From: Streptomyces antibioticus
GTDB taxonomy: Bacteria; Actinomycetota; Actinomycetes; Streptomycetales; Streptomycetaceae
Reading direction: 5' to 3'
Length of the DNA stretch: 64,000 bases
Assembly (NCBI RefSeq): GCF_002019855.1
Contig: NZ_CM007717.1
Location: 4,612,657 to 4,676,656, forward strand
Part shown: one piece after another, positions 50,723-58,859 of the stretch
Layout of the letters: the number at the start of each line of letters is the position of its first letter
Numbering within the stretch: position 1 is the first letter of the stretch
Position numbers and translations under genes: made by a program
The notes under the pieces: generated by a model
Seen by the model: only the letters and a program-made list of their open reading frames with translations
What the model was told of the DNA's origin: nothing
Database searches by the model: none

Positions 50723-51940
50723 ATGGCAGCAGTCGACGAGCTTCGTTTCGATCCCTGGGACCCGGCGTTCGTGGCCGACCCGTATCCGGCCTACGCCGAG
50801 CTGCGGGAGCGCGGGCGGGTGATCCGGTACGGGCCGACGGACCAGTGGCTGGTGCCGCACCACGCGGACGTGTCGGCGCTGCTGCGGGACCGGCGGCTGG
50901 GCCGGACCTACCAGCACCGGTTCACGCACGAGGACTTCGGGCGGACCGCGCCGCCGGCCGAGCACGAGCCGTTCCACACGCTGAACGACCACGGGATGCT
51001 CGACCTGGAGCCCCCGGACCACACCCGGATCCGGCGGCTGGTGTCGAAGGCGTTCACGCCCCGCACGGTCGAGCGGCTCAAGCCGTATGTGGCCGGGCTC
51101 GCCGGGGAACTGGTCGACCGGCTGGTGGAGGCGGGCGGCGGGGATCTGCTCGCCGATGTCGCCGAGCCGCTGCCGGTCGCGGTGATCGCCGAGATGCTGG
51201 GCATCCCGGAGTCGGACCGGGCACCCCTGCGGCCCTGGTCGGCGGACATCTGCGGGATGTACGAGCTGAACCCCTCCGAGGAGACGGCGGCGCGGGCGGT
51301 GCGGGCGTCGGTCGAGTTCTCGGACTATCTGCGCGAGCTGATCGCGGCCCGCCGCAAGGAGCCGGGCGACGACCTGATGTCGGGCCTGATCGAGGCGCAC
51401 GACGAGGGCGACCGGCTCACCGAGCAGGAGCTGATCTCCACGGCCGTGCTGCTGCTGAACGCGGGGCACGAGGCGACGGTCAACGCCACCGTCAACGGCT
51501 GGTGGGCGCTCTTCCGCAACCCGGACCAGCTCGCGGCCCTGCGCGCCGACCACACCCTGGTCCCCTCCGCCGTGGAGGAGCTGATGCGCTACGACACCCC
51601 GCTCCAGCTCTTCGAGCGCTGGGTGCTGGACGACATCGAGATCGACGGCACGACGATCCCGAGGGGCGCGGAGATCGCCATGCTCTTCGGGTCGGCCAAC
51701 CACGACCCGGCCGTCTTCGACCGCCCCGAGCGGCTGGACCTCACCCGCGCCGACAACCCGCACATCTCGTTCAGCGCCGGTATCCACTACTGCATCGGCG
51801 CCCCGCTGGCCCGGATCGAGCTGGCCGCCTCGATGACGGCCCTCCTGGAGCGCGCCCCCGGCCTGGCCCTCGCCTCCGAACCCCGCCGCAAGCCGAACTT
51901 CGTGATCCGGGGACTGGAGGGCCTCGACGTCACCGTGTGA
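50723..51940 (+). CDS. Cytochrome P450
   Basis: 405 residues from an ATG six bases after TAGCGT (leaderless form). I-helix LLLNAGHEATVNATVNGWWA (about 245), K-helix ExxR in VEELMRYDTPLQLFERWV (about 285) and heme loop FSAGIHYCIGAPLARIEL with the Cys ligand at about 357. Soluble class I bacterial P450 of CYP107-like look, needing a ferredoxin and reductase not coded nearby. The substrate is unknown. The position between a two-component system and an ABC exporter gives no clear pathway link. Confidence 0.95.
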   Translation: MAAVDELRFDPWDPAFVADPYPAYAELRERGRVIRYGPTDQWLVPHHADVSALLRDRRLGRTYQHRFTHEDFGRTAPPAEHEPFHTLNDHGMLDLEPPDHTRIRRLVSKAFTPRTVERLKPYVAGLAGELVDRLVEAGGGDLLADVAEPLPVAVIAEMLGIPESDRAPLRPWSADICGMYELNPSEETAARAVRASVEFSDYLRELIAARRKEPGDDLMSGLIEAHDEGDRLTEQELISTAVLLLNAGHEATVNATVNGWWALFRNPDQLAALRADHTLVPSAVEELMRYDTPLQLFERWVLDDIEIDGTTIPRGAEIAMLFGSANHDPAVFDRPERLDLTRADNPHISFSAGIHYCIGAPLARIELAASMTALLERAPGLALASEPRRKPNFVIRGLEGLDVTV

Positions 51941-51987
51941 GCCGGAGGCCAACAGCCGTCAGCCAACAGCCGTCAGTCGGAAGAGCC

Positions 51988-53574
51988 TCAGGTCGTCACG
52001 TCCCGGCGCCGCAGGCCCACCAGCCCGCCCGCCACCAGCAGCACCGCGAGCCCCGTCAGGACCAGCACCGGCCGCCACTCCATCTCCCCGCCCGGCAGCT
52101 TGGGCAGATGGCCGAAGGGTGACAGGTCCAGCACCGCGCGCGGGGCGTCCAGGGCCGGGCCGACCCAGCCGATCAGCAGGACCGCGCCCGCCACGCCCCA
52201 CGCGGCGGGCGCGAGCCGTGGGGCGGTCCCGTACAGCAGGACCGTGAGTCCGCCGATCACCCACACCGCGGGGAGCTGCACCAGACAGGCGCCCAGGACC
52301 GGGCCCGCCCGGTCGCCGAGGTCCCCGACCAGGCCGAGGCCGGTCAGGAAGCCGAGGCCGGCGAGCAGCATGATCAGGGCCGCGCCGCCGAAGGCGATCA
52401 CCAGATGGCCGGCGGCCCAGCGCAGCCGTCCGACCGCGTTCGCGAGCACGGGTTCGGCGCGTCCGGAGGTCTCCTCGCCGTGCAGCCGCAGCACCGATCC
52501 CACGATGTAGAGCGAGGCGATGAGGCCGAGCATGCCGATCATCGAGGCGAGGAAGGTGTCCGTGAGCCCCGCCGTGCCGCCCATCCGCTCGAAGATCTCG
52601 CGGGCCTTGTCGTTGTCGCGGACCAGGTCGGCGGCGCCGTCCGTGAGTCCGCCGTAGACCACGCCGGCCAGCAGGAAGCCGACGCTCCAGCCGGTCACCG
52701 CGCCCCGCTGGAGCCGCCGGGCGAGGGCGCCCGCCGAGCCCAGGCGGCCGGACGCCGGTCCCGGCCGGGTCGGCAGGAAGCTCATGCCGACGTCCCGGCG
52801 CCCGGCCAGCACATAGGCGACGGTGGTCTGGAGCGCGATGGCGGCGGCGAACAGGCCCAGCACCCACCAGCGTTCGCCGGCGTAGGGCCGCAGGTTCTCC
52901 AGCCAGCCGAGCGGGGACAGCCAGGTCAGCGGCGAGGAGCCGTCCGCGCGCGCCGAGTCGCCCGCCGCGCGCAGCACGAACGCCGCGCCGAGCACCGCCG
53001 CCGTGAGCCCCCGGGCGAGCCGCGCGCTCTCGGTGAGCTGCGCGACGATCGCGGCGGTCGTCGCGAACAGCACCCCCACCCCGGCGAGCCCCAGCCCGAA
53101 CGCCGCCGCCCCCGCCGCACCCCGGTCGGCCAGACCGGCGGTCACCAGCAGCGCGAGCACGCCGTTCGCGACCCCGGCCGCGAGCAGTGCCGCCGTCAGC
53201 GAGGCCCGGCGGCCGACCACACCGGAGGCGATCAGCTCCGCCCGGCCGCTCTCCTCCTCGTCCCGGGTGTGCCGTACGACGACCAGCAGGCCGGTCACGG
53301 CGGCCAGCGCGCCCGCGTACACGCCGACCCGCCAGGCGGTGAGCGCGCCGACGGAGTCGCCGAAGACCGGTCCGATCAGGGCGCGCAGGGAGGCGTTGGT
53401 GTCCATCTGGCGCAGCAGGTCCGCGCGGTCGGCGGGGCTGTCGTAGAGGCTCTCCAGGGTGCCCGGCATGGAGAGGACCATCAGGGCGTTGACGGCCACC
53501 CAGACCGGGATCATCAGCCGGTCGCGGCGGAGCGCGAAGCGCAGCAGGGTGCCGGTGCCGGTGAGGGCGGTCAT
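51988..53574 (-). CDS. ABC transporter permease (multidrug exporter type)
   Basis: 528 residues, ATG overlapping the ATPase stop by 4 bp. About twelve helices in two similar halves. LLRFALRRDRLMIPVWVAVN opens it. RHTRDEEESGRAELIASGVV in the first half and LHGEETSGRAEPVLANAVGR in the second are the paired coupling motifs (EE.SGRAE) of Streptomyces TetR/GbsR-linked exporters. It forms the pump with the upstream ATPase; the substrate is not known but toxic compounds are usual. Confidence 0.9.
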   Translation of the reverse strand: MTALTGTGTLLRFALRRDRLMIPVWVAVNALMVLSMPGTLESLYDSPADRADLLRQMDTNASLRALIGPVFGDSVGALTAWRVGVYAGALAAVTGLLVVVRHTRDEEESGRAELIASGVVGRRASLTAALLAAGVANGVLALLVTAGLADRGAAGAAAFGLGLAGVGVLFATTAAIVAQLTESARLARGLTAAVLGAAFVLRAAGDSARADGSSPLTWLSPLGWLENLRPYAGERWWVLGLFAAAIALQTTVAYVLAGRRDVGMSFLPTRPGPASGRLGSAGALARRLQRGAVTGWSVGFLLAGVVYGGLTDGAADLVRDNDKAREIFERMGGTAGLTDTFLASMIGMLGLIASLYIVGSVLRLHGEETSGRAEPVLANAVGRLRWAAGHLVIAFGGAALIMLLAGLGFLTGLGLVGDLGDRAGPVLGACLVQLPAVWVIGGLTVLLYGTAPRLAPAAWGVAGAVLLIGWVGPALDAPRAVLDLSPFGHLPKLPGGEMEWRPVLVLTGLAVLLVAGGLVGLRRRDVTT

Positions 53575-54470
53575 CGGGCCGTCACCTCGTCGTCCCGGTA
53601 GTGGCGGAGGAAGAGTTCCTCCAGCGTCGGCGGGGTCGAGGTCAGCGACTGTACGCCGGAGGCGGTCAACGACCGCAGCACGGCGTCCAGTTGATCGGTG
53701 TCGACCTGCAACCGCACCCGCTTGCCCTGGATGTCGAGGTCGTGCACCCCGGGCAGCCCGGTCAACCCGTTTGGCTCGGTGGCGAGTTCGGCGGTCACGC
53801 TGGTCCGGGTGAGATGGCGCAGGTCGGCCAGGGAGCCCGTCTCGACGGTGCGGCCCTTGCGGATGATGCTGACCCGGTCGCACAACTCCTCGACCTCGCT
53901 GAGGATGTGGGAGGAGAGCAGCACCGTGCGCCCCTTCGCCCGCTCCTCCTCGACGCACGTCCGGAAGACCTCCTCCATCAACGGGTCGAGGCCCGAGGTC
54001 GGTTCGTCCAGGACGATCAGGTCGACGTCCGAGGCGAACGCGGCGACCAGCGCGACCTTCTGCCGGTTGCCTTTGGAGTAGGCGCGGCCCTTCTTCGTCG
54101 GGTCCAGCTCGAAGCGGGCGGTCAGCTCGGCGCGGCGGGCGGGGTCCAGGCCCCCGCGCAGCCTGCCGTACAGGTCGATGACCTCACCGCCGGAGAGGTT
54201 GCGCCACAGGGTGACGTCGCCGGGGACGTAGGCGATACGGCGGTGCAGGTCGACCGCGTCGGCCCAGGGGTCGCGGCCGAGGACCCGGGCGGTGCCGGCG
54301 TCGGCCCGCAGCAGGCCGAGCAGCACCCGGATGGCGGTCGACTTGCCGGCGCCGTTCGGGCCCAGGAAGCCGTGCACCTCACCGGAGGCGACCTCCAGGT
54401 CGAGGCCGTCGAGGGCGTGGGTGCGGCCGAAGGACTTGTGCAGTCCGGAGACGGTGATGGCCTTCGTCAT
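53571..54470 (-). CDS. ABC transporter ATP-binding protein (drug-export type)
   Basis: 299 residues. Walker A LGPNGAGKSTAIRVLLGLLR (about 36), Q-loop YVPGDVTLW, signature YSKGNRQKVALVAAFASD, Walker B LIVLDEPTSGLDPLMEE and His SSHILSEV. The ~90-residue C-terminal domain is as in DrrA-like ATPases. Divergent from the GbsR/MarR regulator gene at 54544; the palindrome between them is the likely control point. Coupled to the permease gene by ATGA. Confidence 0.94.
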   Translation of the reverse strand: MTKAITVSGLHKSFGRTHALDGLDLEVASGEVHGFLGPNGAGKSTAIRVLLGLLRADAGTARVLGRDPWADAVDLHRRIAYVPGDVTLWRNLSGGEVIDLYGRLRGGLDPARRAELTARFELDPTKKGRAYSKGNRQKVALVAAFASDVDLIVLDEPTSGLDPLMEEVFRTCVEEERAKGRTVLLSSHILSEVEELCDRVSIIRKGRTVETGSLADLRHLTRTSVTAELATEPNGLTGLPGVHDLDIQGKRVRLQVDTDQLDAVLRSLTASGVQSLTSTPPTLEELFLRHYRDDEVTAR

Positions 54471-54489
54471 GCTCCGAACGTACGCTTCT

Positions 54490-54505
54490 TTCAGAAATTT
54501 GTGAA
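54490..54505. promoter_or_regulatory. 16-bp near-palindrome TTCAGAAATTTGTGAA between exporter and regulator
   Basis: Seven of eight base pairs match across the centre (TTCA-n-AAATTT-n-TGAA). It lies 20 bp before the ABC ATPase start and 26 bp before the regulator -10, in a local AT-rich patch. Expected operator of the adjacent GbsR/MarR protein. Confidence 0.6.
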
Positions 54506-54530
54506 GTTAAGGAAGTGCGTGAACCGAAGT

Positions 54531-54536
54531 TAGGAT
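54531..54536 (+). promoter_or_regulatory. TAGGAT -10 element of the GbsR/MarR gene
   Basis: A consensus HrdB-type -10 (TAGGAT) lies seven bases before the ATG at 54544, which implies a leaderless mRNA. The -35 is weak (TTAAGG, 18 bp spacer). Confidence 0.55.
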
Positions 54537-54543
54537 GAGGCGT

Positions 54544-55044
54544 ATGAGCGAGAGCGGGCGGGACGCGGAGGCGGTGTCGAGGTTCGTCGAGGGCTTCGCG
54601 GCCCAGCTCGTCGAGGCCGGGATGCAGCGGATGCCCGCCCGGGTGTTCGCCGCGCTGCTCTCCTCCGACGAGGGCGTGCTCAGCTCCGCCGAACTCGGCG
54701 AACAGCTACGGATCAGCCCCGCGGCGGTCTCGGGCGCGGTGCGCTACCTCGCCCAGACCCACATGGTCTCCCGCGAGCGGGAACCCGGCTCGCGCCGTGA
54801 GCGCTACCGGGTGCGCGGCGACCAGTGGTACGAGGCCCTGACCAACCGTGAGGCGGTCATCAAGCGCTGGGAGGCCGCCCTGCGCGACGGCGTGGCGAGC
54901 CTCGGCGCGGATACGCCCGCGGGCCGCCGGATGGCCGAGACCCTCGCCTTCTTCGAGTTCGTCGAGGGCGAGGTCGCGGCCATGATGGAACGCTGGCGCA
55001 CCCATCGCGAGCAGCTCTTCGGCGAGAGCCGGGGCACGCCCTGA
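54544..55044 (+). CDS. GbsR/MarR-family transcriptional regulator
   Basis: 166 residues from the ATG at 54544; an ATG three codons earlier overlaps the -10 and is unlikely. Winged helix: GMQRMPARVFAALLSSDEGV, LSSAELGEQLRISPAAVSGA, VRYLAQTHMVSREREPGSRR, followed by a helical dimer region ending MMERWRTHREQLFGESRG. This matches the MarR-like GbsR group often found divergent from ABC exporters. Most likely represses the exporter and itself through the 54490-54505 palindrome; the inducer is unknown. Confidence 0.9.
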   Translation: MSESGRDAEAVSRFVEGFAAQLVEAGMQRMPARVFAALLSSDEGVLSSAELGEQLRISPAAVSGAVRYLAQTHMVSREREPGSRRERYRVRGDQWYEALTNREAVIKRWEAALRDGVASLGADTPAGRRMAETLAFFEFVEGEVAAMMERWRTHREQLFGESRGTP

Positions 55045-55054
55045 GCGCGAGGTC

Positions 55055-55945
55055 TCACCGCTCCGGCAGCATCAGCCCCAGCGCCCCCTCCCGCACCGTC
55101 CACGTCCGTCGCCGTACCGGACCCGCCACCGACGCGTCCGCGCGGTAGCGGAAGTCCGCCCCGGAGACGGTCACGGTCCGCCCCCGGGCCTCGATCGGCG
55201 CCGCGTCCGCGCCCAGCGACAGCGGCCGGACGACCACCTCCGCCGTACCGGAGGCGCCCGGTGTCACCGAGACGGCCTCCACCGGCTGGTCCAGGTCGAC
55301 CAGCGTCTCCCCGTCCACCTCGACCCGCAGCCGGGCGGGGCCGGGCGACGGCGGGGCCGCGGCGAGCCGCGACGGCCGGGCGGTCCGGGAGTGCGCGAGG
55401 GTGCGGACCAGGGAGTGCAGCCAGGGCCGCCCGTGCGGCCCGCCGCCGGAGGACGGAGCGCCGGAGGAACCGGCGCCGGACGGATCCGCCGCCGAGGACT
55501 CCGCCGGCAGCGGCGGGATCCGCAGCGCGCCGAGGACCACCCCGTCGCTGTCGTCCACCAGCACGTCGAGACGCCGCTCGGTGCCGTCCAGGACGGCCCG
55601 GGCCGCCGCCACCGCGCCCGTGGGCACCCCCAGCGCGTGCGCGACGCCCAGCACCGGGCCCACCGGCACCACCGACAGCACGCATCCGGCCAGTTCCCGG
55701 CGCCGGTGCAGCAGGGCCACCGTCCGCACCAGCGCACGGTCGTCACCGATCAGTACCGGCCGCCGGGACCCTCGCCGCTGGAGCATCCGGGCGAACTCCT
55801 CGGGGCTCTCCGGCAGACAGACCTTCGTACTCGCCGCACCCGCGCCGAGCACGTCTTTCGCGATCCGTACGGACTCCCCGTCCGTGCTCCGAGCGACCGG
55901 ATCGATGATCACCAGTAGCTGGTCCGGCGTCGCGAAAGTCGCCAC
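55055..55945 (-). CDS. Diacylglycerol kinase catalytic-domain-like protein
   Basis: 296 residues from a GTG (MATFATPDQLLVIIDPVARS). The N-terminal ~130 residues follow the DAGK/sphingosine kinase fold (RRPVLIGDDRALVRTVALLH, VLSVVPVGPVLGVAHALGVP). Where active lipid kinases have GGDGT the text is IGDDR, so activity is doubtful. The middle has an Ala/Ser/Gly/Pro low-complexity linker (about 155-190) and the C-terminal beta domain ends TWTVREGALGLMLPER. Divergent from purA. Function in lipid phosphorylation is inferred from fold only. Confidence 0.78.
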   Translation of the reverse strand: MATFATPDQLLVIIDPVARSTDGESVRIAKDVLGAGAASTKVCLPESPEEFARMLQRRGSRRPVLIGDDRALVRTVALLHRRRELAGCVLSVVPVGPVLGVAHALGVPTGAVAAARAVLDGTERRLDVLVDDSDGVVLGALRIPPLPAESSAADPSGAGSSGAPSSGGGPHGRPWLHSLVRTLAHSRTARPSRLAAAPPSPGPARLRVEVDGETLVDLDQPVEAVSVTPGASGTAEVVVRPLSLGADAAPIEARGRTVTVSGADFRYRADASVAGPVRRRTWTVREGALGLMLPER

Positions 55946-55970
55946 CTCGGTCCTGCCTCGCTTCCTCGGG

Positions 55971-56015
55971 TAGCATCTTTGTGCAAGAGCCCCTTGCGCT
56001 ATTGCGCCAGGGGCT
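55971..56015 (+). promoter_or_regulatory. Probable purA promoter (-10 TAGCAT) with a 5' leader hairpin
   Basis: TAGCAT (55971-55976) is followed about 11 bp on by a hairpin, AGCCCCTTGCGC (55988-55999) with GCGCCAGGGGCT (56004-56015), loop TATT, one mismatch. Because the flanking genes diverge, the hairpin is not at a gene end. It would form at the 5' end of a ~205-nt purA leader and might act as a stabiliser or attenuator. Confidence 0.45.
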
Positions 56016-56049
56016 TCGTCTATTCCGGGGCATCCGGGTCCGACGGTGT

Positions 56050-56112
56050 GCGACCGGCGACGGTCGCGGTGCGGCCAACGACGGTCGCCGAGCTGCGGCC
56101 AACGACGGTCGC
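56050..56112. repeat. Three copies of an 18-bp unit (GCGGCCAACGACGGTCGC) in the purA leader
   Basis: Copies at 56071-56088 and 56095-56112 are identical; 56050-56067 differs at three places. Spacers of 3 and 6 bp give near 21- and 24-bp periods, about two helical turns. They lie 79 bp before the purA start. Confidence 0.75.
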
Positions 56113-56190
56113 GGTGCACGCGGTGGTGTGAAAAGCCGCCGCGTACGCCCCTGACCTTGGACATGCCCCACCCGGAAGGGGTGTACGCGC

Positions 56191-57474
56191 GTGCCCGCAC
56201 TTGTGCTGCTCGGTGCTCAGTGGGGTGACGAAGGCAAGGGAAAGGCCACCGATCTGCTCGGTGGCTCGGTGGACTACGTAGTGCGCTACCAGGGCGGCAA
56301 CAACGCCGGCCACACGGTCGTCGTCGGTGACCAGAAGTACGCACTCCACCTCCTCCCTTCCGGGATCCTCTCCCCCGGCTGTACGCCGGTCATCGGAAAC
56401 GGCGTCGTCGTCGACCCGTCGGTCCTGCTCTCCGAGCTGAGCGGTCTGAACGAGCGCGGAGTCGACACGTCGAAGCTGCTCATCAGCGGCAACGCGCACA
56501 TCATCACGCCCTACAACGTCACTGTCGACAAGGTGACGGAACGCTTCCTCGGAAAGCGCAAGATCGGCACCACCGGCCGCGGCATCGGCCCGACCTACGC
56601 CGACAAGATCAACCGGGTCGGCATCCGGGTCCAGGACCTCTACGACGAGTCGATCCTGACCCAGAAGGTCGAGGCGGCGCTCGACGGCAAGAACCAGCTC
56701 CTGACCAAGCTGTACAACCGGCGCGCGATCGCCGTCGACCAGGTCGTCGAGGAACTGCTCGGTTACGCGGAGAAGCTCGCTCCGTACGTCACCGACACGG
56801 TCCTGGTCCTCAACCAGGCGCTGGACGACGACAAGGTCGTCCTCTTCGAGGGCGGTCAGGGCACGCTCCTCGACATCGACCACGGCACGTACCCCTTCGT
56901 CACCTCCTCGAACCCGACCGCGGGCGGCGCCTGCACGGGCGCGGGCGTGGGCCCGACGAAGATCAGCCGGGTCATCGGCATCCTGAAGGCTTACACGACC
57001 CGCGTCGGCTCGGGCCCGTTCCCGACCGAGCTGTTCGACGAGGACGGCGAGGCGCTGCGCCGCATCGGCGGCGAGCGGGGCGTCACCACCGGCCGGGACC
57101 GCCGCTGCGGCTGGTTCGACGCGGTCATCGCCCGCTACGCGACCCGGGTGAACGGCCTGACGGACTTCTTCCTCACCAAGCTCGACGTCCTCACCGGCTG
57201 GGAGCAGATCCCGGTCTGCGTGGCGTACGAGATCGACGGCAAGCGCGTCGAGGAACTCCCGTACTCGCAGTCCGACTTCCACCATGCGAAGCCGGTCTAC
57301 GAGACCCTGCCGGGCTGGTCCGAGGACATCACGAAGGCCAAGTCGTTCTCCGACCTGCCGAAGAACGCGCAGAACTACGTCAAGGCGCTGGAGGAGATGT
57401 CCGGCGCCCCGATCTCCGCGATCGGCGTGGGCCCGGGCCGGGACGAGACGATCGAGATCAACTCGTTCCTGTAG
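56191..57474 (+). CDS. purA: Adenylosuccinate synthetase
   Basis: 427 residues from a GTG. P-loop-like LLGAQWGDEGKGKATDLLGG at about 5-24, with NNAGHTVVVGDQKYALHLLP, KIGTTGRGIGPTYADKINR, GGQGTLLDIDHGTYPFVTSS and TTGRDRRCGWFDAV, all purA signatures. Uses GTP to join aspartate to IMP, first committed step to AMP. The last residues IETNSFL-like read IEINSFL. Single gene, with leader features described separately. Confidence 0.98.
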   Translation: MPALVLLGAQWGDEGKGKATDLLGGSVDYVVRYQGGNNAGHTVVVGDQKYALHLLPSGILSPGCTPVIGNGVVVDPSVLLSELSGLNERGVDTSKLLISGNAHIITPYNVTVDKVTERFLGKRKIGTTGRGIGPTYADKINRVGIRVQDLYDESILTQKVEAALDGKNQLLTKLYNRRAIAVDQVVEELLGYAEKLAPYVTDTVLVLNQALDDDKVVLFEGGQGTLLDIDHGTYPFVTSSNPTAGGACTGAGVGPTKISRVIGILKAYTTRVGSGPFPTELFDEDGEALRRIGGERGVTTGRDRRCGWFDAVIARYATRVNGLTDFFLTKLDVLTGWEQIPVCVAYEIDGKRVEELPYSQSDFHHAKPVYETLPGWSEDITKAKSFSDLPKNAQNYVKALEEMSGAPISAIGVGPGRDETIEINSFL

Positions 57475-57512
57475 GCCAGGTGACGGGCGTTCCGGCGAAG
57501 GACAATCGAGAG

Positions 57513-57725
57513 ATGAGCGTCCACCGGAACGCCCGCTGCCGCGGCCCCTACGGCGGTGAGGGCGACCAGGCCGGCGGGACCGGCTGTGACGACCCCGCCG
57601 TCTTCGAGGTCGCCCGGTACCGGCTGCCCGCGCTGCGGGTCTGCGCGGTGCATCTGGGGCCCTGTCTGCTGCTGGCGAGCGGGGTGCTGTGGCCGCCGGA
57701 GATCACGCTGATCGGCCGGCCCTGA
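57513..57725 (+). CDS. Small Cys-containing hypothetical protein
   Basis: 70 residues from the ATG, 38 bp after purA. SVHRNARCRGPYGGEGDQAG starts it. Four Cys (about 9, 24, 47, 54) and two His (4 and 50) could bind a metal. The last third is hydrophobic (LGPCLLLASGVLWPPEITLI). Third-position G/C bias supports coding. No family recognised. Probably co-transcribed with purA. Confidence 0.55.
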   Translation: MSVHRNARCRGPYGGEGDQAGGTGCDDPAVFEVARYRLPALRVCAVHLGPCLLLASGVLWPPEITLIGRP

Positions 57726-57787
57726 CCCGCCCGTGCAACTGTTCGACCCCTGGTGATCGTCTGTCCCCCCGACGGAAGGGGGCGGCG

Positions 57788-58516
57788 ATGATCGGGACCC
57801 GGCTCAAGGGGCTGGCGCTGCTCGCGCTGTCCGTGCTCGCCGCGCTGGGCTGCCGGGCGGCCTTCACCACCTGGCTGGTCTCGGACCGCGTCACCTACCG
57901 GGCCTACGAGACGGCCCCGCCCTGCCCCGGCAGCGCGCCCGTGCGGGCCTACGAGGACTGTCTGCGGACGGTGACGTTCACCGTCGACGCCACGAAGGTC
58001 GACCGGGGGAAGAGGGGCGGACTCCGCGCGACCCTGTCCGGCACCCCCTACTGGGACGGTGGCGTGGTCTTCGGCGATCCCGGCCCGGTGCTGGAGGAGC
58101 TGCGGCCCGGGGACCGGATCACCGGCACGGTCTGGCGCGGCGAGGTCGTGTCGATCGCCGAGAGCGACGCCCGCGGCGTCCGCCAGCGCACCTCCGACGC
58201 CCCGCGCGACGAACCCCAGATGCCGGCCGCACTCGGTACCGGCCTCGGCCTGCTGGCCGCCCTGGCGCTGGTGTTCGGCGGCGCGCGGCTGCTGGGACCG
58301 GGCCCGAACCCGTGGTTCGCCTGGCGGCCGTACGGCAGGCGGCTGCTGATCCTGACGGTGAGCGTGTCCGTCGCCCTGGGGCTCCTCGGCGTGTGGACCG
58401 GCCTGGCCTGGTGGCTGGTCCCGGCCGTCGAGGCGGTGGTGGTCTCTCTGGGGGCCGTGCTGATCTACGGCTGGGACCGGCCGGAGGGTGATGTCCGGCA
58501 AACCGGAATAACCTGA
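57788..58516 (+). CDS. Hypothetical membrane protein
   Basis: 242 residues, ATG with GGAAGGGGGCGGCG upstream. Helix 1 (LKGLALLALSVLAALGCRAA, 5-25) is followed by a ~115-residue outside domain with Cys in APPCPGS and YEDCLRTV and an SGTPYWDGG turn. Three further helices are at about 148-168, 178-200 and 205-228. A two-Cys extracytoplasmic beta domain between helices recalls DUF3592-like proteins, but I do not claim the family. Function unknown. Confidence 0.7.
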   Translation: MIGTRLKGLALLALSVLAALGCRAAFTTWLVSDRVTYRAYETAPPCPGSAPVRAYEDCLRTVTFTVDATKVDRGKRGGLRATLSGTPYWDGGVVFGDPGPVLEELRPGDRITGTVWRGEVVSIAESDARGVRQRTSDAPRDEPQMPAALGTGLGLLAALALVFGGARLLGPGPNPWFAWRPYGRRLLILTVSVSVALGLLGVWTGLAWWLVPAVEAVVVSLGAVLIYGWDRPEGDVRQTGIT

Positions 58517-58549
58517 AACTGCCGCAATCTCCCGGAGAAGGTGAGCGCG

Positions 58550-58843
58550 ATGCGCGTACTGCTCAAGGCGAGCATGGACACGGAGAAGGCGAACGAGGCG
58601 ATCCGCAACGGCACGCTGGGCAAGCTGATGCAGGAGACGATGGAGCAGATCAAGCCCGAGGCCGCCTATTTCACCACCGACCACGGCCGGCGCACCGCCT
58701 TCATCGTCTTCGACCTGGAGGACCCCTCCAAGCTGCCGGTGATCAGCGAGCCGTTCTTCCTCAACCTCAACGGCGAGCTGACCTACAGCCCGGTGATGGA
58801 CATGGCGGACGTGCAGAAGGGCCTCTCGGAGCTGGGGCGTTGA
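58550..58843 (+). CDS. Small cytosolic conserved hypothetical protein
   Basis: 97 residues from the ATG at 58550 (GGAGAAGG eight bases upstream); a GTG at 58541 is closer than usual to that site. RVLLKASMDTEKANEAIRNG, LMQETMEQIKPEAAYFTTDH, TAFIVFDLEDPSKLPVISEP and TYSPVMDMADVQKGLSELGR give a beta-alpha-beta-beta-alpha-beta order, a dimeric ferredoxin-like (stress-responsive A/B barrel) fold. Such folds include small monooxygenases and binding proteins. No exact family named. Confidence 0.75.
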   Translation: MRVLLKASMDTEKANEAIRNGTLGKLMQETMEQIKPEAAYFTTDHGRRTAFIVFDLEDPSKLPVISEPFFLNLNGELTYSPVMDMADVQKGLSELGR

Positions 58844-58859
58844 GCCGCACGGCCGGCCT

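Noticed and set aside
55988..56015. Hairpin read as an ordinary terminator
   Set aside because: Genes on both sides point away from it, so it ends neither; treated as a leader structure of purA.
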